Origin: Oscillospiraceae bacterium
Lineage (GTDB): Bacteria > Bacillota > Clostridia > Oscillospirales > Ruminococcaceae
Length of the DNA stretch: 13,957 bases
Direction of reading: 5' to 3'
Assembly (NCBI GenBank): GCA_014858325.1
Contig: RKCM01000189.1
Span: 1 to 13,957 of the forward strand
The notes beneath the pieces are model-generated. The model was given only the letters and a program-made list of their open reading frames with translations, did no database searches and was not told the DNA's origin. This document shows positions 6,814 through 13,475 of the stretch, in pieces (positions within the stretch are counted from its first letter, which is position 1; every line of letters begins with the position of its first letter). A program made the position numbers and the translations under genes.

Positions 6814-8268
6814 ATGAACTCTTGTTTCAAACGCATCGGTGCGGCCCTTTGTGCGGCTGCCCTTGCCTTCGGCCTGGCCGCCTGCGGCGGCACGCAGGCA
6901 GCACCCGGCGCAAACACCGCCGCCGCCCAGCCGGTGAGCATCACGGTGTGGAACTACTACAACGGCGACCAGCTGGAATGCTTCAACAAGCTGGTGGAGG
7001 AGTTCAACGCCACCGTGGGCAAGGAGCAGAACATCACCGTGACCTCCGAGAGCCAGGGCAGCGTGAACGATCTGGAAACCAATGTGCTGGCCGCGGCGGA
7101 GGGCAAGGTGGGCGCTGCCGCCCTGCCCAACATCTTCTCCGCCTATGCCGACACCTGCTATGCCGTGGACCAGATGGGCCTGCTGGCCGATCTGAGCGGG
7201 TATCTGACCGAGGAGGAAAAAGCCGCCTATCTGGACAGCTACCTCACCGAGGGAGATTTCAAGGACGACGGCAGCATCAAGATCTTCCCGGTGGCAAAAT
7301 CCACCGAGATCCTCTGTCTGAACGAAACGGACTGGGAACCCTTTGCCGCGGCCACCGGGGCAAGCTGCGACGACCTTTCCACCATGGAGGGGCTGGTGGC
7401 CACGGCCCAGAAATACTATGAGTGGACCGACGCCCAGACCGCTGCCCCCGACGACGGCAAGGCCCTGTTTGGCCGCGACGCCATGGCAAACTATCTGCTC
7501 ATCGGCGCAAAGGAGCTGGGAGAAAACATCTTTGATGTGCAGCAGGGCAGGATGACGGTGGAACTGAGCGAACAGACCGCCCGCAAGCTGTGGGACAACT
7601 ACTATGTGCCCTTCGTGAAGGGGTGGTTTGCCGCCATCGGCCGCTTCCGCAGCGACGACATCAAGACCGGCAACATCCTGTGCTACGTGGGCTCCAGCTC
7701 CAGCGCCACCTTCTTCCCCAAGCAGGTGATGACCAGCGACACGGAGAGCCACGACATCCGCATGAAAGCCCTGCCCTGCCCGACATTTGCAGACGGCAGC
7801 AGCGTCTCTGTCCAGCAGGGGGCGGGCATGGCCGTTACCAACGGTTCGGAGGCAGAGGTGAAGGCCAGCGTCGCCTTCCTGAAATGGGTGACCCAGCCCG
7901 AGCAGAACATTCGGTTTGCGGTGGGCTCCGGCTACCTGCCCGTGACCCATGCGGCAAATGATATGGAGGCCATTGAGGCCAGCGGGCTGGAAATGACCGA
8001 CGCGGTGCGGGACATCCTCACCGTCGCCACCGACGAGGTGGAAAACAACGAGCTCTACACCACCAAGGCCTTTGCAGGCGGCGCGGCCGCCCGCAAGGTG
8101 CTGGAATACGACCTCTCCGACAAGGCCGCTGCGGACCGCGCTGCGGTGGAGGCACGCATTGCCGCCGGAGAGAGCGCTGAGGATGCGCAGGCCGAATTTT
8201 TGACGGACGAGGCCTTTGCGGCCTGGTATCAGGGCCTGCTGGGCCAGCTCAAAGCATACGAGGGGTAA
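6814..8268 (+). CDS. Extracellular solute-binding lipoprotein (ABC family 1 type)
   Basis: This 484-residue protein begins with a lipoprotein signal peptide: basic MNSCFKR, a hydrophobic stretch and lipobox LAAC with the acylated cysteine at residue 24. A low-complexity Ala/Gly/Thr linker follows. The mature part starts ITVWNYYNGDQLECFNKLVEEFNAT, the opening beta-strand and helix of family 1 periplasmic binding proteins (UgpB/MalE type). It continues with PNIFSAYADTCYAVDQMGLLADLSGYL and IKIFPVAKSTEILCLN, then the C-terminal lobe with VAFLKWVTQPEQNIRFAVGSGYLPVT, typical of the family. It would be anchored on the outer face of the membrane. The ligand cannot be read from sequence. Unusually, no permease or ATPase genes adjoin it. 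The next gene, 39 bases on, is a membrane c-di-GMP enzyme, so it may act as a sensory partner rather than a transporter subunit. It could still serve a transporter encoded elsewhere. Confidence 0.9.
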   Translation: MNSCFKRIGAALCAAALAFGLAACGGTQAAPGANTAAAQPVSITVWNYYNGDQLECFNKLVEEFNATVGKEQNITVTSESQGSVNDLETNVLAAAEGKVGAAALPNIFSAYADTCYAVDQMGLLADLSGYLTEEEKAAYLDSYLTEGDFKDDGSIKIFPVAKSTEILCLNETDWEPFAAATGASCDDLSTMEGLVATAQKYYEWTDAQTAAPDDGKALFGRDAMANYLLIGAKELGENIFDVQQGRMTVELSEQTARKLWDNYYVPFVKGWFAAIGRFRSDDIKTGNILCYVGSSSSATFFPKQVMTSDTESHDIRMKALPCPTFADGSSVSVQQGAGMAVTNGSEAEVKASVAFLKWVTQPEQNIRFAVGSGYLPVTHAANDMEAIEASGLEMTDAVRDILTVATDEVENNELYTTKAFAGGAAARKVLEYDLSDKAAADRAAVEARIAAGESAEDAQAEFLTDEAFAAWYQGLLGQLKAYEG

Positions 8269-8307
8269 AAGACGGCGCGGGGCAGCGGAGATGGAAAAGG
8301 GAAGGGA

Positions 8308-11028
8308 ATGGGATCGATGCAGAAGACAAAGCGGCGGCAAAACGCCGAAAAACCGGGCGGAAAATCCATTTTCGTCCATATCCTGATCGCGCTGCTGGTG
8401 GTGCTGAGCGCGGAACTGCTGCTGATGATCCTGGCCATCTGGAACAGCAGCGTCATCCAGAAGCTGGACCAAAACGCCGTGGACATCCTGAACCAGCAGG
8501 TGACCAACCGCACCACTTACATCCAGCGCCGCTTTCTGGAGGCGCAGAAACTCGACGATGTGGCGGCGAAGGTGAATGCGGCGGCGGAAGAGCTGCTGGC
8601 AGAGGGAGCCATCGCGCTGGATACGCTGGATCAGTCCAGCGAAAACGCCCAGCCCCTGATGGACGCCATCGTGCCCCAGCTGGTAACGGCCCTGCGTGCC
8701 AAGGGAGTCAACGGCATCTTCGTCATCCTGAGCACCCACGACCTGGAAAAAAAGCAGGAGGGAGCTCGCCTGCCCTGCGTCTACCTGCGGGATCTGGACC
8801 CGGACGCCACCTCCTCCGACCGCAACGCGGACCTGATGGTGACGCGGGGCACGGCCCAGACGGTGCAGCGGCTGGGCATCAGCACAGATAAATGCTGGGG
8901 CCCGGCGATGGAAGTGGAGCCCGGCTGCTTTTTCTGGACGCCCTTTCAGGTGGCCTGCCAGACGACGGGGAGCAAGCAGGACCCGGCGGTCTACGGGCGC
9001 TGGACCCCGCAGCCCTATGTGCTGGAGAGGGGCACCCGGGAGGCCATCGCCTATGTGCGGCCCCTCATCCTGCCGGATGGCACGGTCTACGGCGTCATCG
9101 GCACCGAATTGCTGGTGAATTATCTGGAGCAGCAGCTGCCTGCAGACGAGCTGCAGCACGGCGGGCAGGGCAGCTATCTGCTGGCGGTGACCCGGAACAC
9201 GGTGGAAAATGCCGAGACGCTGGAGGTCACGGAGGTTTTGACCACCGGGAAAAACAAGGAGGAACAGACGGCGGAAGAGCTCCGGCTGGAGCGAGACGCG
9301 CTCAGCGGCAGCTGGACGTATCGGCTGGGCAAGGCTCAGCAGTGCTGCAGCGTCCGGCCGCTGAGCCTGTACAGCCGGAATGCACCGTTTGCAAACGAGA
9401 ACTGGGTGATCCTCGGCGCAGTGGAGGAAAAAGCGCTGTTCGCGTTCTCCAATCAGGTGTGGAGCTGGCTGCTTTTGGCGGTGGCAGCCACGGCAGCAGT
9501 GGGGGTGCTGGGCTGCTTTATGGCCAGCCGCCAGCTGGCAAAGCCGGTGGCACAGCTCTCGGCAGAGCTGGCGGCGGCGCAAAAGGAGCACGGCAGCATC
9601 CCGGAATTCTCCTGCACCGGCATCCGGGAGCTGGATCAGTTTGCCTCCGCCATCACCCAGCTGAGCCGGGACAACCGCATGGCCGAGGCGCTGGAGCGCC
9701 GCCGCATCGAGCACGAGCGCGACTACGATATCCTCACCGGCCTGTACAACCGGCAGGCCTTCCGCCGGGCCTGCGAGGAGCTGTTTGCCCACCCGGAAAA
9801 GCTGGGCCACGCCGCACTGGTGATGACCGACCTCGACAACCTGAAGCAGATCAACGATACCTACGGCCACGATTGGGGCGACCAGTACCTCCGCCAGACA
9901 GGCCGCTGCCTTGCACAGAGCACCCCCGCGGGCACCCTCTGCGCAAGGCTCTCGGGCGATGAGTTCCTGCTCTTCTTCTACGGCTACCGCAGCCGGGGGG
10001 AGATCCGCCGGAAGCTGGAGGAGCTGCGGGAGGCTTTGCACGCCAGCACCTCCACCCTGCCCAACGGCAGCGAGCTGCACATCAGCATCTCGGCGGGCGT
10101 GGCTTGGTACCCGAAGGACAGCACCAACTACAACACCCTGAAAAAATACGCCGATTTTGCCATGTATCAGGTCAAGCACTCGGAAAAAGGCGAGATGCGG
10201 GAATTCGACGCTGGGATGTACAACCAGGAGGCCTACGCCCTGCAGACCCGAAACGAGTTTGAGGAGATGCTCCGGCAGGAGGCGGTGGACTACTACTTCC
10301 AGCCCATCTTCTCCGCCCGCAGCGGCCGGGTGGTGGCCTACGAGGCCCTGATGCGGCCCCGGATGCCCACCCTCCGCTCGCCGCTGGCCGTGCTGAAGCT
10401 GGCCCGGGAGCTGGGCCGCCTGTACGACATCGAGCGTCTCACCGTCTTCAAAGCCAGCGAGACCTTCCAGGACCTGCGCCGCAAGGGGCTCATCCGGGAG
10501 GACGCGCTGCTGTTCGTCAACTCCATCGCCAACGTCAGCCTGAACGATGCGGATGTACGGGAGTATAACAGGCTTTATGGGGATCTTCTCCCCGATTTCG
10601 TGGTGGAGATCACCGAGGAAGAGGAGCTGAACCTGAAAGAGCTGGAGCGAAAGCGGTATGTCCCCGGTGCATCGGGAACAGTCGCGCTGGACGATTACGG
10701 CAGCGGCTACAGCAACGGCAACAGCCTGCTGACCATCGAGCCCCGGTACGTCAAGGTGGATATCTCCATCATCCGCAACATCGACACCAATATGGATAAG
10801 CAGCAGTTCCTTACCGGCCTTGTCACCTACGCCAAGCCCCGCAGCATCCAGGTGCTGGCCGAGGGGGTGGAGACCATGGCCGAGCTGCAAAAGGTGCTGG
10901 AGCTGGGCGTAGACCTCTTGCAGGGCTACGGCTGTGCCCGCCCGGCCTTGGTGCCCGGGCCCATCGCCCCCGAGGCTATGGACGTCCTCCGGGAGGTCAA
11001 TGAACAAAAGCGCTGGAAGACCGAATAA
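8308..11028 (+). CDS. Membrane sensor with GGDEF and EAL domains (c-di-GMP synthesis/breakdown)
   Basis: This 906-residue protein would make and/or hydrolyse c-di-GMP at the membrane. Order: short basic N-terminus; helix 1 (about 24-52); extracytoplasmic domain (about 53-383) ending in RPLILPDGTVYGVIGTEL, which looks like a dCache fold; helix 2 (384-407); HAMP-like linker; GGDEF domain (about 472-635); EAL domain (about 650-900). The GGDEF box reads SGDEF (549-553), with DNLKQINDTYGH upstream and no RxxD inhibitory site. EAL catalytic residues are all present: E679 (EAL), N738, E767 (EITE), D795 and D796 (DDYG), K816, E852 and Q872, spaced as in active phosphodiesterases. The phosphodiesterase is therefore probably active; cyclase activity is plausible. 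A second ATG at 8317 is possible. It follows the solute-binding gene by 39 bases. Confidence 0.93.
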   Translation: MGSMQKTKRRQNAEKPGGKSIFVHILIALLVVLSAELLLMILAIWNSSVIQKLDQNAVDILNQQVTNRTTYIQRRFLEAQKLDDVAAKVNAAAEELLAEGAIALDTLDQSSENAQPLMDAIVPQLVTALRAKGVNGIFVILSTHDLEKKQEGARLPCVYLRDLDPDATSSDRNADLMVTRGTAQTVQRLGISTDKCWGPAMEVEPGCFFWTPFQVACQTTGSKQDPAVYGRWTPQPYVLERGTREAIAYVRPLILPDGTVYGVIGTELLVNYLEQQLPADELQHGGQGSYLLAVTRNTVENAETLEVTEVLTTGKNKEEQTAEELRLERDALSGSWTYRLGKAQQCCSVRPLSLYSRNAPFANENWVILGAVEEKALFAFSNQVWSWLLLAVAATAAVGVLGCFMASRQLAKPVAQLSAELAAAQKEHGSIPEFSCTGIRELDQFASAITQLSRDNRMAEALERRRIEHERDYDILTGLYNRQAFRRACEELFAHPEKLGHAALVMTDLDNLKQINDTYGHDWGDQYLRQTGRCLAQSTPAGTLCARLSGDEFLLFFYGYRSRGEIRRKLEELREALHASTSTLPNGSELHISISAGVAWYPKDSTNYNTLKKYADFAMYQVKHSEKGEMREFDAGMYNQEAYALQTRNEFEEMLRQEAVDYYFQPIFSARSGRVVAYEALMRPRMPTLRSPLAVLKLARELGRLYDIERLTVFKASETFQDLRRKGLIREDALLFVNSIANVSLNDADVREYNRLYGDLLPDFVVEITEEEELNLKELERKRYVPGASGTVALDDYGSGYSNGNSLLTIEPRYVKVDISIIRNIDTNMDKQQFLTGLVTYAKPRSIQVLAEGVETMAELQKVLELGVDLLQGYGCARPALVPGPIAPEAMDVLREVNEQKRWKTE

Positions 11029-11042
11029 TGCGCACAAAACCA

Positions 11043-11077
11043 AAAAGGCCCATCGTCGCTTGGACGATGGGCCTTTT
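11043..11077. terminator. Bidirectional terminator between the GGDEF-EAL gene and lrgB
   Basis: A 15-bp perfect stem (11043-11057 with 11063-11077) has a 5-base loop and AAAA/TTTT ends. It sits 14 bases after the GGDEF-EAL stop and 8 bases beyond the lrgB stop, so it can end transcription from both sides. Confidence 0.88.
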
Positions 11078-11085
11078 GCTATGGC

Positions 11086-11793
11086 TTACTGGATGAAGCC
11101 CACAAAGATGGGGCAGAGCACAGCGGTGAGGACGCCTGCCACGGCGATGGAAAGGCCGCTCATGGCGCCCTCCACCTCGCCCATCTGCAGGGCCTTGCTG
11201 GTGCCCACCGCGTGGGCCGAGGTGCCGATGCCCACGCCTTTGGCGATGGGGTCGGTGATGTGGAACCACTTGCAGACGGATTCCGCCAGCAGGCTGCCCG
11301 CAATGCCCGTCAGGATGACGATGGCTCCCGTCAGGGCGGCAATGCCGCCCAGCTCGGCGGCCACATCCATGCTGATGGCCGTGGTGACGGATTTGGGCAG
11401 CAGGGTGGCGTACTGCTCCCGGGTCAGGTGCAGCGCCAGTGCCAGTGCCAGCGCACAGCCCAGGCTCACCAGCGTGCCCACCGAGATGCCCGCGATGATG
11501 GCGGCGGCGTTCTCCTTGAGCAGATCCCACTTTTCATAGAGAGGGATGGCAAGGCTGATGGTGGCCGGCAGCAGCAGGTAGTTGACCGGGGCGGCGCTGA
11601 CCTTGTAATCGGCGTAGGGAATGTTCAGCACGCTGAGCAGAATGATGACAAAGATGGCCCCCAGCAGCAGCGGGTTGAAAAAGGCCTTGCCGGTGGCCTT
11701 GTTGATGAGGAAGCCCAGGGCGAAGGCGGCCAGCGTGAGCAGCACGCCCCAGGCCACCGAGCCGGAGAGAAACTCATTCAGCAGCTCCGTCAT
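11086..11793 (-). CDS. lrgB: LrgB/CidB-family membrane protein
   Basis: LrgB is the larger partner of the LrgA/LrgB membrane pair, first described as an antiholin-like control of murein hydrolases. In Bacillus and streptococci it has more recently been tied to pyruvate transport. The 235-residue product is the normal length and is almost entirely hydrophobic helices. Family marks are LLPATISLAIPLY (about 74-86), the TLLPKSVTTAIS stretch (about 130-141) and GIGTSAHAVGTSKALQMGE (about 188-206), the most conserved LrgB motif. The start ATG (11791-11793) has a full AAGGAGGT five bases upstream on its strand (11799-11806). It overlaps the end of lrgA by 20 bases. No LytS/LytT-type regulator is visible in the window. 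Confidence 0.95.
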   Translation of the reverse strand: MTELLNEFLSGSVAWGVLLTLAAFALGFLINKATGKAFFNPLLLGAIFVIILLSVLNIPYADYKVSAAPVNYLLLPATISLAIPLYEKWDLLKENAAAIIAGISVGTLVSLGCALALALALHLTREQYATLLPKSVTTAISMDVAAELGGIAALTGAIVILTGIAGSLLAESVCKWFHITDPIAKGVGIGTSAHAVGTSKALQMGEVEGAMSGLSIAVAGVLTAVLCPIFVGFIQ

Positions 11794-12151
11794 GGGGGAC
11801 CTCCTTACTCTTGCGGCGGGTGAGCGCCTGGGTGGTGCGCCCGGCCGAGGCCAGGACGAGGACCGTTACCGGGACGATGGCGAGGACGATGGGCAGCAGC
11901 ATATCGCCCATCTCGGCCCACAGCTCCATGACACCCGCCGCCGCCGGGACGAAGAGCAGCGGGAAAATGCCGGTGAGGAAGAGGCCCACCTCCTTGACCT
12001 GCTCCAGCTTGACAAAGCCCAGCTTGAGGGCCGCAAGGAGCAGGATTAGGCCGTAGACGCTGGCCGGGATGGGCAGCGGAAGGACGGCGTGCAAAACCTC
12101 GCCCAGAAAACAAAAGGCGAGGATGCGCGCAAACTGGAAAAGATAGTTCGT
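11774..12151 (-). CDS. lrgA: LrgA/CidA-family membrane protein with apparent ACG start
   Basis: LrgA is the small holin-like partner of LrgB. From codon ACG (12151-12149) the product would be 125 residues, the usual family length. It reads as TNYLFQFARILAFCFLGEVL, with the LrgA signature LPLPIPASVYGLILLL and KLEQVKEVGLFLTGIFPLLFVPA following. The family's N-terminus normally starts with Met at about this spot. No in-frame ATG, GTG, TTG or CTG lies between the predicted transcription start (near 12237) and this codon. The in-frame ATG at 12382 lies inside the galM terminator and would add an unrelated 77-residue tail. AAAGGGGG sits 8 bases ahead of the ACG. The ACG may be a genuine rare start, a T-to-C mutation of ATG, or a sequencing error. 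An internal TTG would delete most of helix 1. Confidence 0.88.
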   Translation of the reverse strand, partial: TNYLFQFARILAFCFLGEVLHAVLPLPIPASVYGLILLLAALKLGFVKLEQVKEVGLFLTGIFPLLFVPAAAGVMELWAEMGDMLLPIVLAIVPVTVLVLASAGRTTQALTRRKSKEVPHDGAAE

Positions 12152-12159
12152 AAAGAAAT

Positions 12160-12167
12160 CCCCCTTT
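12160..12167 (-). promoter_or_regulatory. Shine-Dalgarno of lrgA
   Basis: On the minus strand AAAGGGGG is followed by 8 bases (ATTTCTTT) and then ACG. It is the only good ribosome binding site near the LrgA homology start and is the main argument for initiation at ACG. Confidence 0.65.
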
Positions 12168-12213
12168 GGAAGCGCCCGGCGGGTGTGCGCGGGCGGGTGA
12201 CACGGAATGACGG

Positions 12214-12229
12214 GCCCGCCGCAGCGGGC
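12214..12229 (-). promoter_or_regulatory. GC-rich hairpin in the lrgA leader
   Basis: GCCCGC (12214-12219) pairs with GCGGGC (12224-12229) around a 4-base loop, inside the predicted untranslated leader of lrgA. It has no T run on either side, so it is not a terminator. It may stabilise or regulate the leader, or be incidental in GC-rich DNA. Confidence 0.35.
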
Positions 12230-12243
12230 GGTGCTAAGGTAAC

Positions 12244-12272
12244 AGTATAGACCAAAACGTTCCAGCGCGCAA
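12244..12272 (-). promoter_or_regulatory. Candidate promoter of lrgAB
   Basis: On the minus strand TATACT (12244-12249, 5 of 6 to the -10 consensus) lies 17 bases after TTGCGC (12267-12272, 3 of 6 to the -35 consensus). The -35 is weak, which would suit an activator-dependent promoter such as the LytSR-controlled lrgAB promoters known elsewhere. Predicted leader is about 85 bases. Confidence 0.5.
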
Positions 12273-12359
12273 CGGCAATACTTGCTAAGAATTTTTGCGC
12301 TTTCCGGGGAAATTTGGGGGCTTTGAATGGCGGCCGGGGGCAAAACGTTTGCAGCCGAC

Positions 12360-12396
12360 AAAAAACGCCCCCGCAGACGCATCGCCTGCGGGGGCG
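12360..12396 (-). terminator. Intrinsic terminator of galM
   Basis: An 11-bp all-matched stem (12366-12376 with 12386-12396, mostly G-C) is followed on the minus strand by six T (12365-12360). It lies about 40 bases past the galM stop. Bases 12300-12360, between it and the lrgA promoter, show nothing else I can name. Confidence 0.88.
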
Positions 12397-12435
12397 CGGA
12401 TGGCTTTTAGGGGGGCGTTTCCGGCGCGGGGGCGC

Positions 12436-13317
12436 TTACACCTTCTCGATGGTGATGCTCCACTCGCTGGTCATGGCCTCCTCGGGCTCCAGCACCTCGT
12501 GCTTGCCCTCCTCGTTGACGCTGTTGGCCCAGCCGTTCCAGGGCTCCATGCAGACGAAGCTCTCGGCGTCCTGCTGCCAGAGCACACCGTTGGAGAAGGT
12601 CTCGTCGGCGTCCACGGTCACCTTGTGGCCGTTGCCCTTGTCGGTGAAGCGCATGGGGAACTCCACGCCCGTCAGCAGGCGGATGGAGTTGTCCGCACCC
12701 TCCTTGCGGGTGAGGGTGATTTTGGCCGGGGCGGCGGGCTGCTCGCCCTTGGCATCCTCGGAGCAGGTGGCGCAGCGGATGTCAAACTCCACATTCTCCA
12801 GCGCAGAGGCCGTGAAGTAGGGGTGATAGCCGAAGCTGAAGGGCATCTCGGTATCGCCCTCGTTGATGACCGTCATGCTGATGGTGGCCTTGTTGCCCTC
12901 CAGATTGTAGTTCACCAGCAGGGTGAAATCGAAGGGGTAGAGGAACTTGGTCAGCGGGGTGGACTCCAGCACCAGCGTCACGCCGTCCGGGCCCACGCTG
13001 TCCACCTCCCAGGCGCACAGGTCGGCCAGACCATGGCACTCCATGGGGTAGGCCTTGCCGCCAAAGAGATGCACGCCGCCATCCGGGTTGCCGCAGCTGG
13101 GGAAGAGCACCGGCACGCCGAAGCGGGGGCGGTTGCACTCGGAGAAGTTGGGGCGGCGGGTCCAGATGTACTCGTCGCCGTCGAGGGTGAAGCCGGTGAT
13201 CATGCCGCCCCGCTCGGGGGTGATGGTCAGGCTGGTTTTGGCGGCGGGGTCGGTGATGACGTACTGCTCGTAGCAGGCGCCGTTCTCGGTGATATACTGG
13301 GTGGTGATCTGATTCAT
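12436..13317 (-). CDS. Aldose 1-epimerase family protein (galactose mutarotase type)
   Basis: Aldose 1-epimerases interconvert the alpha and beta anomers of hexoses. The 293-residue product has the family's beta-sandwich pattern and catalytic residues at expected places: H95 in ECHGLA, H165 in FGYHPYF and E258 in CMEPWNGWAN. The early RPRFGVPVLFPSCGNPDGG matches the LacX / YeaD-like branch, whose members are shorter than E. coli GalM (about 346 residues) and act on hexoses or hexose-6-phosphates. The exact substrate cannot be told from sequence, so no gene symbol is given. The start ATG has AGGAGTG 8 bases upstream. It lies downstream of the uxaA-type gene, separated by a 128-bp repeat, and ends at its own terminator. 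Cytoplasmic, with no signal peptide. Confidence 0.92.
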   Translation of the reverse strand: MNQITTQYITENGACYEQYVITDPAAKTSLTITPERGGMITGFTLDGDEYIWTRRPNFSECNRPRFGVPVLFPSCGNPDGGVHLFGGKAYPMECHGLADLCAWEVDSVGPDGVTLVLESTPLTKFLYPFDFTLLVNYNLEGNKATISMTVINEGDTEMPFSFGYHPYFTASALENVEFDIRCATCSEDAKGEQPAAPAKITLTRKEGADNSIRLLTGVEFPMRFTDKGNGHKVTVDADETFSNGVLWQQDAESFVCMEPWNGWANSVNEEGKHEVLEPEEAMTSEWSITIEKV

Positions 13318-13340
13318 AGTACAGCACTCCTGTTCTATAA

Positions 13341-13468
13341 AACCCTCTCAGTCTCGCATCCGCTCGACAGCTCCCCCGAAGGGGGAGCTATTGTGGCTTT
13401 GGATTTCGATGGCAAAAGACCTCGCCCCTCGGGAGAGGTGGCATCGCGCAGCGATGACGGAGAGGGTT
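13341..13468. repeat. 128-bp multi-hairpin intergenic repeat with terminal inverted repeats
   Basis: The element begins AACCCTCTC (13341-13349) and ends GAGAGGGTT (13460-13468). The inverted ends continue imperfectly inward (GTC and TCGC matches). Inside are three further hairpins: 13369-13377 with 13381-13389 (CTCCCCC-GAA-GGGGGAG), 13419-13427 with 13431-13439 (one mismatch) and 13442-13447 with 13451-13456. It carries no reading frame and fills most of the gap between the uxaA-type gene and galM. It looks like a MITE- or REP-like dispersed element; I recall similar hairpin repeats in Faecalibacterium-type genomes but cannot verify this here. No target-site duplication is obvious. Confidence 0.8.
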
Positions 13469-13475
13469 CATCCTT

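Noticed and set aside
4956..6944. 662-residue minus-strand open frame over the T-box and cysS
   Set aside because: It covers a structured RNA leader and a certain CysRS gene; it has no plausible ribosome binding site or family signature.
6589..11043. 1484-residue open frame on the minus strand opposite cysS, the binding-protein gene and the GGDEF-EAL gene
   Set aside because: It mirrors three well-identified genes; long antisense frames are expected when third positions are mostly G/C. The translation is low-complexity (Gly, His, Val, Leu, Gln rich) with no domain pattern.
12152..12382. 77-residue N-terminal extension of LrgA from ATG 12382
   Set aside because: The ATG is in the loop of the galM terminator and upstream of the likely lrgA promoter; the added residues do not resemble LrgA.
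13341..13468. CRISPR-like array
   Set aside because: The hairpins differ from one another and there are no equal-length direct repeats with spacers; it is a single palindromic element.
13318..13475. Promoter for galM inside the repeat region (TTGCCA, 17 bases, AATAGC on the minus strand)
   Set aside because: The -10 matches only three of six positions and lies within the repeat; too weak to call.
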